A stretch of 64,000 nt of DNA from positions 1 to 64,000 of the forward strand of contig BTUI01000006.1 of NCBI GenBank assembly GCA_045863195.1, in the 5' to 3' direction. This document shows positions 8,170 to 16,824 of this stretch, one piece after another (within the stretch, counting starts at the first letter, position 1; each line of letters begins with the position of its first letter). This DNA is from W-Chloroflexi-9 sp045863195. GTDB lineage: Bacteria; Chloroflexota; Dehalococcoidia; UBA2979. A model generated the notes under the pieces. It was not told where the DNA came from. It did not search any database and was given only the letters and a program-made list of their open reading frames with translations. Made by a program: the position numbers and the translations under genes.

Positions 8170-8544
8170 CTAGTCGATGCCGGCCGCCCGTTGCTGCTCG
8201 CGCACGTAGTCGACGATCGCGAGCACCTGATCCTGAGTGATGCCCTCGATCGGTGGCATGTTCCCGAAGTCCCAGTGATGCGCGCGGGCCCCCGCCATCG
8301 CTGCGAGGACGAAGGCCTGGTCGGCGTGGTGGCCCGGTTCGTAGATCGGATCAAGGAAGGGCGGGCCCTGGTCAGTCCCGCGGAGGTCCTCGCCATGGCA
8401 AGTCGCGCACGCCTGCGCGTAGAGCTCGGCTCCTGAGGCGCCGTCGAATGGACCCTCGGGCACCCCCGTGCGCCCGCCTGCACCCCCGCACGCGACGAGC
8501 AGGACGCACGCAACGGCGAGCCCAGGCAGCGATGGTCTGTGCAC
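8170..8544 (-). CDS. cytochrome c lipoprotein
   Basis: 124 residues from a GTG start at 8544 (GGAGG 5 bases upstream; an ATG at 8577 lacks a site). The N terminus is a lipoprotein signal with lipobox LVAC. The mature part has one haem c motif CATCH and a distal Met (GNMPPIEG), making it a class I c-type cytochrome. It would carry electrons on the outer face of the membrane, plausibly to a terminal oxidase. It stands alone and is distinct from the two longer paralogues at 24.7 and 43 kb. Confidence 0.85.
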   Translation of the reverse strand: MHRPSLPGLAVACVLLVACGGAGGRTGVPEGPFDGASGAELYAQACATCHGEDLRGTDQGPPFLDPIYEPGHHADQAFVLAAMAGARAHHWDFGNMPPIEGITQDQVLAIVDYVREQQRAAGID

Positions 8545-8893
8545 ATTGACCTCCGAGATCGACTGAGGAAGACGCATCGTAATAGATGGTGCTCGGGCGC
8601 TCGATGACCGCGTCCTTGTTTAGTAACGGCTGACAGCGACGCACACTCGATGGGATCGACTCCCTCGTCCGCCGATGCCACTGCTCTGGGGAGTCGCGGA
8701 CGAAAGCGGAGACCAGAGCCACGCTGATCTCACATTGTCCCGTCAGCCGGGTTGAACTCGGCAGTCACCCGGAGCCGGTCCAGGGCCTGCACATCGTCAG
8801 TGGCCTCTGCCCACACAGTTGCGAGCGGTGCCGCATCTAGACACGAAGTGCGACCTCACTTCATCGTCCCGCCCGGCGGGGGTGTCTCCACTG
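8545..8893. other. intergenic, nothing recognised
   Basis: About 350 bases between the cytochrome start and the end of the small membrane gene. It must hold the promoter of the cytochrome gene. No convincing short frame with a ribosome site, repeat or stem-loop was found. Confidence 0.4.
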
Positions 8894-9181
8894 TCACACT
8901 GAGTCCCGCTCGTCTTCACCGTGCCCACAGACGCGCCCACCGTCCATCAGGCGCCCACACCAGCACTGCGTCCGTTGCGTCGCGGCTGCGTCGGCCTCCA
9001 GTCGGCCGAGGAAGAAGCGCCGTGGTGGGCGAGGGCGGGTGACGAGAAGCACGACGCCCACGAGGAGCATCACCAGGCCGTAGAGGTTCCAGGCCTCCTG
9101 CGTCGCCAACCAGGCGCCAGCAAGGAGTGTCCCGAAGGTCGAGTAGAAGACGCCGAGGAAGAAGAGCATGTCGAGTTTCAT
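8894..9181 (-). CDS. small membrane partner of symporter
   Basis: 95 residues with two hydrophobic helices (about residues 5-25 and 32-48) followed by a basic loop RPRPPRR and a C-terminal tail that contains CWCGRLM. It starts 9 bases after the symporter stop, so the two are co-transcribed. Small membrane proteins often accompany SSS-family transporters. No family name can be assigned. The tail carries cysteines and a histidine, which may bind metal, but this is speculative. Confidence 0.6.
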   Translation of the reverse strand: MKLDMLFFLGVFYSTFGTLLAGAWLATQEAWNLYGLVMLLVGVVLLVTRPRPPRRFFLGRLEADAAATQRTQCWCGRLMDGGRVCGHGEDERDSV

Positions 9182-9190
9182 GGAGCCTCC

Positions 9191-10759
9191 TCAGGCAAAG
9201 ACCGTGACGAGGACGGCGGTGACGGCGAGGAGGACGAGCGCCAGCGGCACCGGCCGCGTCCAGCGTCCGGCCTGCTCCTCGTCCTCGGACTCAGGCAGCG
9301 TCCCCCACAACACGCCCGTCAGCGTCTCACGGGCGGCCGGGCGCGTGGCGAGGCTCACCGCGACCGTCACGACGACCGAGACCGCGAGCGTCGCGCTCGC
9401 ACGCCAGAGGAGGTAGTCGCCGGCCCCGACCACCACGAAGGCGGCCACCGCCGAGACACTGCCGGCGAGCAGGCCCGTCGAGGCGCCGATCGCCGTCGTC
9501 CGTGCCCAGAACAGCCCGAGCAGCAACACCGCGAGCAGCGGCACGATCACGAAGATGTTGTACTCCTGCATCCATACGTAGAAGACGCTGAACTGCGCGG
9601 CGATGAAGGCGGTGAGGACGCCCAGGAGGAGCGCGCCGACGGTGGCTGCGCGCGAGGCGCGCACGTAGTGCTCGTCGCTCGCACCGGGCCGGATGTGGTG
9701 ACGGTAGACGTTGCGGGTGAAGATGTTGGCGAGCCCCATCGTCATGCCGGTGTTCATCGCGGTGAACCCGGCCATGACGCTGATGAACGCGACGCCCGCG
9801 AGCCCGGTCGGGTAGTAGCGCAGGATCAGTTCGAACACCGCGGTGTCGGGCGTTTCGAGGTCCGGCAGCAGGACAGACGCCGTCATGCCGGGGATGACAG
9901 TGATGAGCGGCACCGCGAGCTTGGCGATGCCGCCGACAAGCGGCGCCATCTGCGCATCGCGGCGGCTCCGCGCCGCCAGGATGTTCTGCATGATCGCCTG
10001 GTCAGTCGCCCAGGAGGCGAAGGCGAGGGCGAAGCCGAGGCCGATCAGGGTGGCGGGCCAGGACATGAACTCGTCGTCGACCGGCCGCCACACGGTCATC
10101 ATCTCGGGTTCGAGCGCCCGCTCCAGCCCGGACCACCAGCCGACCTCGTTCAGTGCGAGGAACGGCAGGGGCAGCAGCGCGAACCAGATGAAGGAGAAGG
10201 CCATCAGTTGCACGAGCACGGTCGCGGAGAGGCCGCCGGCAGCAGTGACCACCCCCAGCACGAGCGCCGACGCGCCGATACTCATCCACAGCGGGAGCCC
10301 GAACATGACGTCGAGGGCGAGCGAGAAGGCGTACAGCCCGGTGCCGAGCGCGAGCAGCATGTACGAGAGCATCAGCAGCGAGTGGAAGAGGCGGGTGCTG
10401 GCGCCGTAGCGGCGGCCGGTGAACTCGAGCAGGTTGAAGATGCGCGCGCGGTAGTAGTAGGGCACGAGCACCAGCGACAGGAACACGATCGCGGGGATCG
10501 CACCGACCCAGGCGTACTGCGCGAAGACGAGGCCGTAGACGAAGCCGCCCCCGGCGAGTCCGAGGATCTCCATCGCCGAGACGTTGCCGCTGATGAAGGT
10601 GATCCCCGCGAGCCAGCCCGGCAGTGCGCGATCGGCGAGGAAGAACTTGCGGGTGGTCCCGGAGACCTGTCGGAAGAGGTATCCGAAGTACACGATCAGC
10701 CCGAAGAAGATGATGATTGTGGCGTAGTCGAACCAGGTCACCTCAGGCCCCCTGGGCAC
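9191..10759 (-). CDS. sodium:solute symporter (SSS family)
   Basis: 522 residues with 13-14 hydrophobic segments and the SSS landmarks: an unwound TM1 (LPGWLAGITFISGNVSAMEILG, with the Gly/Ser/Asn-rich sodium-site stretch), GRRYGASTR after TM3, and ATDQAIMQNILAARS in the middle loop. The length fits the family. The substrate cannot be read from the sequence; solutes in this family include sugars, proline, pantothenate, acetate and metabolites. It is followed by a small membrane partner gene. Confidence 0.9.
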   Translation of the reverse strand: MPRGPEVTWFDYATIIIFFGLIVYFGYLFRQVSGTTRKFFLADRALPGWLAGITFISGNVSAMEILGLAGGGFVYGLVFAQYAWVGAIPAIVFLSLVLVPYYYRARIFNLLEFTGRRYGASTRLFHSLLMLSYMLLALGTGLYAFSLALDVMFGLPLWMSIGASALVLGVVTAAGGLSATVLVQLMAFSFIWFALLPLPFLALNEVGWWSGLERALEPEMMTVWRPVDDEFMSWPATLIGLGFALAFASWATDQAIMQNILAARSRRDAQMAPLVGGIAKLAVPLITVIPGMTASVLLPDLETPDTAVFELILRYYPTGLAGVAFISVMAGFTAMNTGMTMGLANIFTRNVYRHHIRPGASDEHYVRASRAATVGALLLGVLTAFIAAQFSVFYVWMQEYNIFVIVPLLAVLLLGLFWARTTAIGASTGLLAGSVSAVAAFVVVGAGDYLLWRASATLAVSVVVTVAVSLATRPAARETLTGVLWGTLPESEDEEQAGRWTRPVPLALVLLAVTAVLVTVFA

Positions 10760-10813
10760 ACCCCTCGTCGTCCGGGGCAGCGATGGATCGTCGTACCCCG
10801 GGTGGCACGGCCG

Positions 10814-11401
10814 TTAGCCACTCGGACAGTCGCGGTCGGCGGCAACGTCGAACTCGGGGACCGGTCGTGCTTCCGCTTCCTCGGGCGTCCCGGCGGCTCC
10901 GTTAGCTTCGATGTCCTCGATCAGCCAGTCCATCTCGAGGATCTCCCGCCGCTGAGCCTCACTGATCTCGACGGCAAGCTCGCACACACGGACATCGTCG
11001 AGCTCCGATCGTTCTGCCCTGGTGATTGCCAGGGAGTGGTGCGGGATCATGCCGCTCATGAAGCCGGTGTCCTGGACCGTCGTCTGGCTGCGGTCCAGGA
11101 ACACGCCGACCGCAATCAGCAGCAAACTGGCCGCGACGATGCCGGCGTTGAACCTCATGTCCCGATACATGTTCAGCATCCAGCCGAGCATGACCAGGCC
11201 CATCGTCCCGCCCATGACGATCGCCATGAACACCCGGCTCTCGCTGAAGCGGAGGTGACTCCACTCCCACGAGCTCGCGTACATCACCCCGTACATCACG
11301 ACCATCGCCGTGAGAATCATGGCGCCGAAGCGCAGATACATCTTCCGCTGCATGTCGCGATGGCTCTGGTCGTCGTGCTGTTCCTGCTTGTGGTTCGCCA
11401 T
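10814..11401 (-). CDS. membrane-anchored DUF305 protein
   Basis: 195 residues from ATG 11401 with GGAGGT 7 bases upstream. Three hydrophobic segments lie in the first 110 residues, in an unusually Met-rich context. A DUF305 domain follows, with the signature MIPHHSLAITRAERSE and helices rich in Glu. DUF305 proteins are secreted or membrane-bound and frequently sit in copper or heavy-metal regions; the HH pair and Met residues suggest metal binding. A second, duplicated DUF305 lipoprotein lies at 27002. Confidence 0.75.
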   Translation of the reverse strand: MANHKQEQHDDQSHRDMQRKMYLRFGAMILTAMVVMYGVMYASSWEWSHLRFSESRVFMAIVMGGTMGLVMLGWMLNMYRDMRFNAGIVAASLLLIAVGVFLDRSQTTVQDTGFMSGMIPHHSLAITRAERSELDDVRVCELAVEISEAQRREILEMDWLIEDIEANGAAGTPEEAEARPVPEFDVAADRDCPSG

Positions 11402-12142
11402 TCTGAACACCTCCGTTCCGTGCATGCCTGGTTAGTGGGTGGCCTCCAGCGTGGCTCCGGCTGGGCAGGTAGACGTAGCTCCGGGGCGTGCAGGAGGGGC
11501 CGCCCCGACTAGGCGGAAACCCGGCGCAACGCGAGGTGAGTGATCGGGGCGCGTCCGACCACGATCGGCCCAGGCTGGAATGCCGGTCTGGCGCATGGGT
11601 GGTGCCTTCGCCGCGACGAGGGCTGGGACTCGTGCTCCTCGCGAGACGCCAGCCGTGCGACACGGGATTCCTCCCCGAGGTCCAGGCAAGTGCACCAGCA
11701 CGGTGGTTCGCTCGCCTCGAGGCAGCGGTGACGACACGCCACGGCTCGACCGGAGCCGCCATCCGCGTCCAACGCGCGCAAGCCCGAGCTGGAAGTGGCC
11801 GCGAGGCCGCGGAGCGATCGGCGAGGACGTCTCGATAGCGGCATACCTTGCTACTACAAACCGTAGGAGCACGACGGTACGTCTCAGTCAGTGACGGTCT
11901 TCTAACCTTCGAGGCAGGTTTCTCTCAGACTACTCGCGGCCCCAGGGATCCAAATGTGGGTAGCAGTGACCGGGCAACGCGCCCACCTCGTCGTGAAGCA
12001 CAGGCGCGTAACCGACGACAGAGCGGTGCACGCTCACGTGGAAGACATCGGAACTCCATGGACACAGTCCTGGCTGACCGGTTCTCACGGGACGAGACAT
12101 ACAAGCGCTGGCGGCTCAGTAAGGGCGGCCAGCGGGGCCTCG
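11402..12142. other. long intergenic region
   Basis: About 740 bases in which every frame gives Arg/Pro/Ser-rich low-quality translations typical of noncoding GC-rich DNA. The only clear sequence feature is the BlaI-like box at 11852-11868. It may hold a distal promoter for the DUF305 gene or an untranslated RNA, but no structure was convincing. Confidence 0.4.
11852..11868. promoter_or_regulatory. weak BlaI/CopY-type operator
   Basis: TACTACA-AAC-CGTAGGA. The left arm equals that of the perfect operator at 26971, and the right arm matches TGTAGTA at five of seven positions. No start codon is immediately downstream; the DUF305 gene at 11401 lies about 450 bases away on the minus strand. It may be a degenerate or chance site. 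Confidence 0.35.
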
Positions 12143-12436
12143 TCAGGCCGTGAGGCCACCGTGGCGTCCGACGATCACAATCTCGTCATCCTGCTCCGTG
12201 ACCGTGAACCCGAACGACGCGCAACACGAGGCCTCTTCCTCGACAAAGGCACTCGCGAGGTCCCACCAGCTGTCGGTTCGGGGCAACCGGATCTCGTACC
12301 CCTCGTCAATCGCGCGGTAGTGGCCGACCGCCAGTAGGCGGTCGATCGGCGCTCGCCGTCGCCGAGCCGTACCCGCGGTCAGCGAACAGACCGGTTCCCC
12401 GACCGGGTCAACTGGATGGAGATGTCGCATCCGCAT
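12143..12436 (-). CDS. CC-motif small protein of the type found in mer/metal operons
   Basis: 97 residues; ATG 12436 has GGAGGTGCTCC directly upstream. The fold pattern is a helix (RLLAVGHYRAIDE), two strands (GYEIRLP), a helix (WWDLASAFVEEEASCCASFGF) and a strand. The CC pair at residues 71-72 in a helix end followed by an aromatic strand matches small proteins commonly encoded beside MerR regulators, where they are thought to bind thiophilic metals. No regulator is adjacent here. The role is inferred only from the motif. Confidence 0.65.
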   Translation of the reverse strand: MRMRHLHPVDPVGEPVCSLTAGTARRRRAPIDRLLAVGHYRAIDEGYEIRLPRTDSWWDLASAFVEEEASCCASFGFTVTEQDDEIVIVGRHGGLTA

Positions 12437-12516
12437 GGAGCACCTCCTCGTCTCGTCGCTCCGGGTGGTCCGAGTCTACAGCGACGGCTGCTGGCTGCCG
12501 TACGGCTACGGCCGCC

Positions 12517-12954
12517 TCACGGGGGCGGGCTCCGCAGCGGTGCCCCCGCTGGCTTGGGGGACGAGGTCAGGTGATCGGGGCGTCGGGAACTGCGGATCGC
12601 TCGGATGTCGCGGGTGAACACGACCAGGTCGCCAAACTGGACTTCGCGGTCCGGCGCAGTGAGCGGGCTCAGCCGGGCCTGCGTCAGTTCGATGAAATCG
12701 CCCCCGGCAGCATCGGGGAGCCTCGAATCTTCCTCGTGGCGCTCCTCCGCAATCTCCTCACGAACTCGATGCCACAGGTCGTTGACATAGTTGGACCCAT
12801 CGGCTCGGACCCGCACGATCGCGGTATCAAGCACGATCTCGAGCTCCGCATCCGCGCGCAACGCGGCGCTGCGGAGGACGCGCGCGACGAACGTCTGCAC
12901 TGCCAGCGGCTCGCCTCGTCGCGTGGTGGGCGCGTCCCCCTCGCTTCCGGTCAC
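12517..12954 (-). CDS. hypothetical soluble protein
   Basis: 145 residues from GTG 12954 with GGAGG 5 bases upstream. The core (ELEIVLDTAIVRVRADGSNY, then RLSPLTAPDREVQFGDLVVFTRD) reads as alternating strands with an acidic helix between. The C terminus is Pro/Ser-rich and probably disordered. There is no signal peptide. The gene lies 80 bases upstream of the CC-motif gene on the same strand and may share its transcript. No family recognised. Confidence 0.6.
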   Translation of the reverse strand: MTGSEGDAPTTRRGEPLAVQTFVARVLRSAALRADAELEIVLDTAIVRVRADGSNYVNDLWHRVREEIAEERHEEDSRLPDAAGGDFIELTQARLSPLTAPDREVQFGDLVVFTRDIRAIRSSRRPDHLTSSPKPAGAPLRSPPP

Positions 12955-13240
12955 GGTAGCCTCCGCCCCCCTGCGTTGCCGCCTCCGCGTCTTCCCATCG
13001 AGCGTAGGGATGCTCCTCTAGCAGAACGATGTCACACCGAGCCCGCTGGCTCAGGAAGGTCTTACGAGGTCGTTCCGCGGTGCCGGCGGCGGTGTGAGAG
13101 CGGACAGCAACGGTTGCTGTAGTTACGACTGCTGGTAGTACGCTGGGCCGTATTCCTCGGTGAGAGCCGCGGGTGATGCTGCAGTCGTCGCCCGACCACC
13201 GAGGGCAAACGGGGTGCCTTTCCGAGCACTGGAGAGCAAT

Positions 13241-13525
13241 GTGACCTACGTCATTACATCGCCCTGCATCGACGTCCGCGACCAGTCCTGTGTAGACGTG
13301 TGTCCCGTCGACTGCATCCATTTCGAAGAAGATCTCGACCGCATGCTCTATATCGATCCGGACGAATGCATCGACTGTGGTGCCTGTGAGCCGGCGTGCC
13401 CCGTTTCAGCCATCTTCGCGGAGGACGACGTGCCGGCGTCGGAGCAGGCCTTCATACCGATCAACCGCGTCTGGTACCAGGATCGAGATCAGGCCCGTCG
13501 CGAGGTAGAGACTGCGCACGGCTGA
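13241..13525 (+). CDS. fdxA: 7Fe ferredoxin ([3Fe-4S][4Fe-4S])
   Basis: 94 residues from GTG 13241 (GGAGAGC upstream). The cysteine pattern SPCIDVRDQSCVDVCPVDC followed by CIDCGACEPACP matches the FdxA-type seven-iron ferredoxins of actinobacteria, Chloroflexi and thermophiles. The C-terminal extension (FIPINRVWYQDRDQARREVE) is also usual for the family. It is a cytosolic low-potential electron carrier. It is transcribed alone, upstream of the two-component genes. The frame extends upstream to 13160, but that part does not look coding. Confidence 0.93.
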   Translation: MTYVITSPCIDVRDQSCVDVCPVDCIHFEEDLDRMLYIDPDECIDCGACEPACPVSAIFAEDDVPASEQAFIPINRVWYQDRDQARREVETAHG

Positions 13526-13719
13526 GGCACCTGGCAGGAGACCCGGGGCGGCGGCGAGCGACGCTCGTACGCCCCCGCGGCCCTGCTCGATCGCCGCGGT
13601 CGACTACCTGGCAGTCGGGCTCTCACCGAGACGGGAGGCAGGCGGACGCGATGGGTGGTGCACGCAGCGGTCGGGTGCCAGCAGGTTGAGTGTGCTGACC
13701 GAGTAGCGGGGAGGTTCCG

Positions 13720-15075
13720 ATGCATCCGCGCTCACCCCTGTTCGGGCAGCTCACGCTTCGCCAGCTGGAACTGCTGGCGCTCATCGCGCCGATGGGGTTC
13801 CTCGGGGCGGTCTACCTCCTCATCCTCGGCCCGGTCCATCCGGTCTTCCATAGTTGGCCGGGCTTCCTGCTGCTCGCCGCGGTCCTCGTCGCGGCGATGT
13901 GGGCCTTTACGCGGGCCGTGTTTGGCGCCGTGCGCGCCCTGCAGCGCGAGGTGGAGTCGCTCTCGGCCCAGACCGAGCGTCACAACCGACAACTGATGTT
14001 GCTGCACGGCACCGACCTGGCACTGATGCGCGAGACGCGAGCAGATGAGGCGCTCCGCCGCATTCCTGCCCTGGCCGTGCGGCTGCTCGGTGCCTGCCAT
14101 GCGTTGGTCGAGATGGAGTCCGGGCGTGCGGATGAGGTGGCGCTGGCACCGATGGTGGCACCGGAGTTCGACGACGCCGTCGTCAGACACTCCTGCCGCG
14201 TCGAGGCGGTGCGCGAAGGTCACTCCCAGCCAGTCCGCCTCGAACCGGACCCGCGGCTGCTGGTGGTGGCGATTGCCCACCTCGGGGATCCGATCGCCAC
14301 GCTCTACGTGGCACGCGCGCAGGTCGATGCGCCCTTTACTGATGTCGACCAGGAAGTCGCCCGCATGTTCGCTACGCATGCGGCACTCGTCCTCGAGAAT
14401 GACCGCCTCTATGACGAGGTACGCGCGTTGGCCATGGAGGCGGAGCGTCAGGCGCTCGCCCGCGAGATGCACGATGGGCTGGCGCAGGTGCTCGCATACG
14501 TCAACGCGAAGGCGCAGGCCGTGGAACTCTACCTGGGGAAGGGCGAGGTGGTAGCGGCACGCGCGGAGATGGGCGAACTCTCCGCGGCCGCCCGTGAGGT
14601 CTACGCGGACATCCGCCAGGGCATCGCTGCCCTGCGGGTCCAGGTCAGTGGGAAGGGCCTCCACGCCCTGCTCGATGAGTACGCCGAGGATGTTCGTGAG
14701 GCTTCCGGACTGCAGGTGCAGGTGCACTGGACGGACGGGGAGCCCGGTGAGCGGCTCTCACCCGAAGCCGAGGTCCACGTCTTCCGCATCGTCCAGGAGG
14801 CGCTCGCGAACGTGCGGCGGCATGCGGCGGCGCAGGCGGTCTCCGTGCATGTGACGATGCGTGCGGGGGAGCTCGACCTCTCGGTGGACGACGACGGCCG
14901 TGGCTTTGACCCGGGGCTGCCCGGGCGAGACGGCCGGTCGCGGTTCGGGCTCCGGACGATGGCCGAGCGGGCGGAGGCGCTCGGCGGGCGCCTCGACGTG
15001 GAGAGCGTTCCCGACCAGGGCACGCATGTCCGGCTCCGGATCCCGCTTGCCTCACGGGGACGACGGGCGGGCTGA
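13720..15075 (+). CDS. NarL-class sensor histidine kinase with GAF domain
   Basis: 451 residues. Two membrane helices at about 20-40 and 48-70 are followed by a coiled linker and a GAF-like domain (about 95-235). The HisKA_3 phosphoacceptor segment is REMHDGLAQ (His near 250), with a HATPase domain carrying HVFRIVQEALANVRRHA and VDDDGRGFDPG. GGGGAGG precedes the start by about 6 bases. The sensed signal is unknown. The cognate response regulator begins 3 bases downstream, and the cupredoxin operon follows, so copper or redox control is a reasonable guess. Confidence 0.92.
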   Translation: MHPRSPLFGQLTLRQLELLALIAPMGFLGAVYLLILGPVHPVFHSWPGFLLLAAVLVAAMWAFTRAVFGAVRALQREVESLSAQTERHNRQLMLLHGTDLALMRETRADEALRRIPALAVRLLGACHALVEMESGRADEVALAPMVAPEFDDAVVRHSCRVEAVREGHSQPVRLEPDPRLLVVAIAHLGDPIATLYVARAQVDAPFTDVDQEVARMFATHAALVLENDRLYDEVRALAMEAERQALAREMHDGLAQVLAYVNAKAQAVELYLGKGEVVAARAEMGELSAAAREVYADIRQGIAALRVQVSGKGLHALLDEYAEDVREASGLQVQVHWTDGEPGERLSPEAEVHVFRIVQEALANVRRHAAAQAVSVHVTMRAGELDLSVDDDGRGFDPGLPGRDGRSRFGLRTMAERAEALGGRLDVESVPDQGTHVRLRIPLASRGRRAG

Positions 15076-15077
15076 GC

Positions 15078-15758
15078 GTGCGTATTGTGCTGGTCGACGA
15101 CCAGCCGCTCGTCCGCAACGGGATCGCGAGCCTGCTGCGCGCCCGGGGCTTCGACGTCGTCGGTGAGGCCGGTGATGGGCGGGAAGCCCTGGGGGTCATC
15201 CGCCGCGCGCGCCCGGACCTGGTGCTCATGGATCTCCAGATGCCCGTCCTGGACGGCCTGGGCGCGACGCGACTGCTCCGGACAGAGATGCCGGAGGTGC
15301 GGGTCGTCATCCTGACGGTGTCGGACGACGAGCAGGATCTGTTTGAGGCCGTGAAGAGCGGGGCGCTGGGCTACCTCCTGAAGGACCTCGAGGCCGAGGC
15401 GTTCTTCGAGGCGATCGAGGCGGTCGGGCGGGGCGAGTCCGTGGTCCCGCCTCGCCTCGCGCGTGGTCTCTGGGCTGAGTTCACCCGCGTGGCGACCTCC
15501 GACGTTCCTCCTGAAGCCGAGCGTGAGCGGCTCACAGAGCGTGAGCAGGAAGTCCTCACGCTCGTTGCAGCCGGTCGTACCAATCGCGAGATTGCCGAGG
15601 AACTGACGATCAGTGAGAACACCGTGAAGTTCCACATGCGAGGCATCCTCGACAAGCTCCACCTTCGTAACCGGACCGAGGTGGCGCGCTGGGTCAGTCA
15701 GCAGCGGCCCGGCCGCCCCGACACTCATCCGACCTCCGACTCAGGACTGGGCCCATAG
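15078..15758 (+). CDS. NarL/LuxR-family response regulator
   Basis: 226 residues, GTG start 3 bases after the kinase stop. The receiver domain has the acidic pair (VDDQ), phosphoacceptor Asp in LVLMDLQMPVLDG (about residue 54), Thr in VVILTVSDDEQ and Lys in LLKDLE. The C-terminal GerE helix-turn-helix is complete (LTEREQEVLTLVAAGRTNREIAEELTIS, ENTVKFHMRGILDKL). It would bind DNA as a dimer once phosphorylated. Palindromic sequences just downstream at 15772-15809 are candidate targets. Confidence 0.95.
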   Translation: MRIVLVDDQPLVRNGIASLLRARGFDVVGEAGDGREALGVIRRARPDLVLMDLQMPVLDGLGATRLLRTEMPEVRVVILTVSDDEQDLFEAVKSGALGYLLKDLEAEAFFEAIEAVGRGESVVPPRLARGLWAEFTRVATSDVPPEAERERLTEREQEVLTLVAAGRTNREIAEELTISENTVKFHMRGILDKLHLRNRTEVARWVSQQRPGRPDTHPTSDSGLGP

Positions 15759-15771
15759 TCCTTTCCCCTGC

Positions 15772-15809
15772 GGGACCTTCAGGTCGGCGGACTATCCCTT
15801 TGGGTAGTC
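15772..15809. promoter_or_regulatory. two adjacent palindromes upstream of cupredoxin gene
   Basis: GGGACCTTCAGGTC (15772-15785) resembles a DevR/NarL-type box. It is followed at 15790-15809 by GACTATCCCTTTGGGTAGTC, an inverted repeat with 8-base arms and one bulged base. They sit between the response regulator stop and the cupredoxin lipoprotein gene. They are the natural candidate for the response regulator's own target. A weak hairpin (GGACT...AGTCC) overlaps the regulator stop just before. Confidence 0.45.
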
Positions 15810-15875
15810 GTGCGCCTCGCCGCCCCCCTCCACACTGGGAGCATGAAGTATTCGTCGGGTGCGAGGGGGCAGGGC

Positions 15876-16376
15876 ATGCGGAAGCAGTGGTGGGCGGTTG
15901 TGGTCGTGGCGGCGGGGGTGCTCGCGCTCGCCGTCGCCTGCGGGAGCGAGTCGGGCAGCGATCCCGTGTCGACCGCCGGTGGCGCAGCGGAGGAAGGCGA
16001 CCTGGCGACGGCGCCCGTTCAACGTGAGCTCAGCGTGGAGATGCGCGACATCGCGTTCGAGCCGCTCGCCTTGACCGCCGGAGCGGGCGAGGTGATCGAG
16101 ATGCGCTTCCACAACGCGGGAGCCGTCCTCCACGACTTCACGATCGACGAGATGGATGCCGACGTCATGGAGATGATGGCCGGATCGGGCGCTGGCGTGG
16201 AGATGCACATGGGCGATGACCACGAGGCCGCCGCCCGCGCGATGCACCTCGCGCTGGACGCCGGACAGGAAGGCCGCATGCGACTGCGCGTCCACGAGCC
16301 GGGGACCTACTCCTACTACTGCACGGTGCCCGGGCACCGGGAGGGCGGCATGGTGGGCACCCTCACCATCGAATAG
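15876..16376 (+). CDS. cupredoxin lipoprotein
   Basis: 166 residues from ATG 15876, whose product begins directly with a signal sequence (RKQWWAVVVVAAGVLALAVAC, lipobox AVAC). The mature domain is plastocyanin-like: VLHDFTI supplies the first His, and YSYYCTVPGHREGGM supplies Cys, His and Met, a complete type-1 copper site. A Met/His-rich insert (VMEMMAGSGAGVEMHMGDDH) may bind extra copper. It probably shuttles electrons or copper at the outer membrane face. An in-frame ATG at 15843 is possible but less likely. Confidence 0.92.
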   Translation: MRKQWWAVVVVAAGVLALAVACGSESGSDPVSTAGGAAEEGDLATAPVQRELSVEMRDIAFEPLALTAGAGEVIEMRFHNAGAVLHDFTIDEMDADVMEMMAGSGAGVEMHMGDDHEAAARAMHLALDAGQEGRMRLRVHEPGTYSYYCTVPGHREGGMVGTLTIE

Positions 16377-16409
16377 TCCCGGCAAGGAGCCCGGAGGCGA
16401 GGAGACGAC

Positions 16410-16688
16410 ATGTGGGGCTGGCATGAAGGCATGGATGGGGCGGACTGGGTCTGGATGACGCTGATGATGGGCCTCGTGTGGGCGCCGATCGTGCTAATTG
16501 TGCTCTGGTTCCTGCGCGACGCCGTGGGTGGAACGCCGCGGGGCCGCGACCGGCGCGACGGCGACGGCGAGATCAGCGCGATCGAGCTCGCCCGCCGCGC
16601 CTACGCGCGCGGCGAGCTCAGCCGTGAGCAGTACCTCCAGGTGGTCGCTGACCTGGAGCAGACAACGGCGGATCGCGATGGAACGTGA
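16410..16688 (+). CDS. SHOCT-domain membrane protein
   Basis: 92 residues. One strong transmembrane helix at about residues 12-35 is followed by a basic linker. The C-terminal SHOCT module (SAIELARRAYARGELSREQY...) is a short helical motif usually found at protein termini, of unknown function. The N terminus is Trp/Met/His-rich (WGWHEGMDGADWVWM). Second gene of the copper operon; its end overlaps the YHS gene by 11 bases. Confidence 0.85.
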   Translation: MWGWHEGMDGADWVWMTLMMGLVWAPIVLIVLWFLRDAVGGTPRGRDRRDGDGEISAIELARRAYARGELSREQYLQVVADLEQTTADRDGT

Positions 16689-16824
16689 CCCGGTCTGTGG
16701 CATGAGCGTGGATCCGAAGACGGCGGCCGGATCGGCGGAGTACGAGGGTACGACCTACTACTTCTGCAGCCCCGGCTGCCAGCGGCAGTTCGAGTCCGAC
16801 CCGGCCAGGTACGCTCGGTCATGA
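16678..16824 (+). CDS. YHS-domain metal-binding protein
   Basis: 48 residues. The start overlaps the SHOCT gene by 11 bases and the end overlaps the DoxX gene start. A complete YHS motif is present: RDPVCGMSVDP, a Tyr/Phe-rich strand (TTYYFCSPGCQRQFESDP). YHS domains bind copper or other soft metals through these cysteines and commonly occur within or beside copper ATPases; here it is a free-standing chaperone-sized unit two genes upstream of copA. A paralogue is encoded at 47938. Confidence 0.9.
   Translation: MERDPVCGMSVDPKTAAGSAEYEGTTYYFCSPGCQRQFESDPARYARS

Noticed and set aside
8921..11512. 863-codon open frame on the plus strand
   Set aside because: It is antisense to the symporter and DUF305 genes and its translation is a Glu/Arg/His-rich low-complexity string; long antisense frames are expected in such GC-rich DNA.
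11432..11872. 146-codon minus-strand frame whose GTG overlaps the BlaI-like box
   Set aside because: Arg/Pro/Ser-rich composition typical of noncoding GC-rich DNA, no ribosome site.
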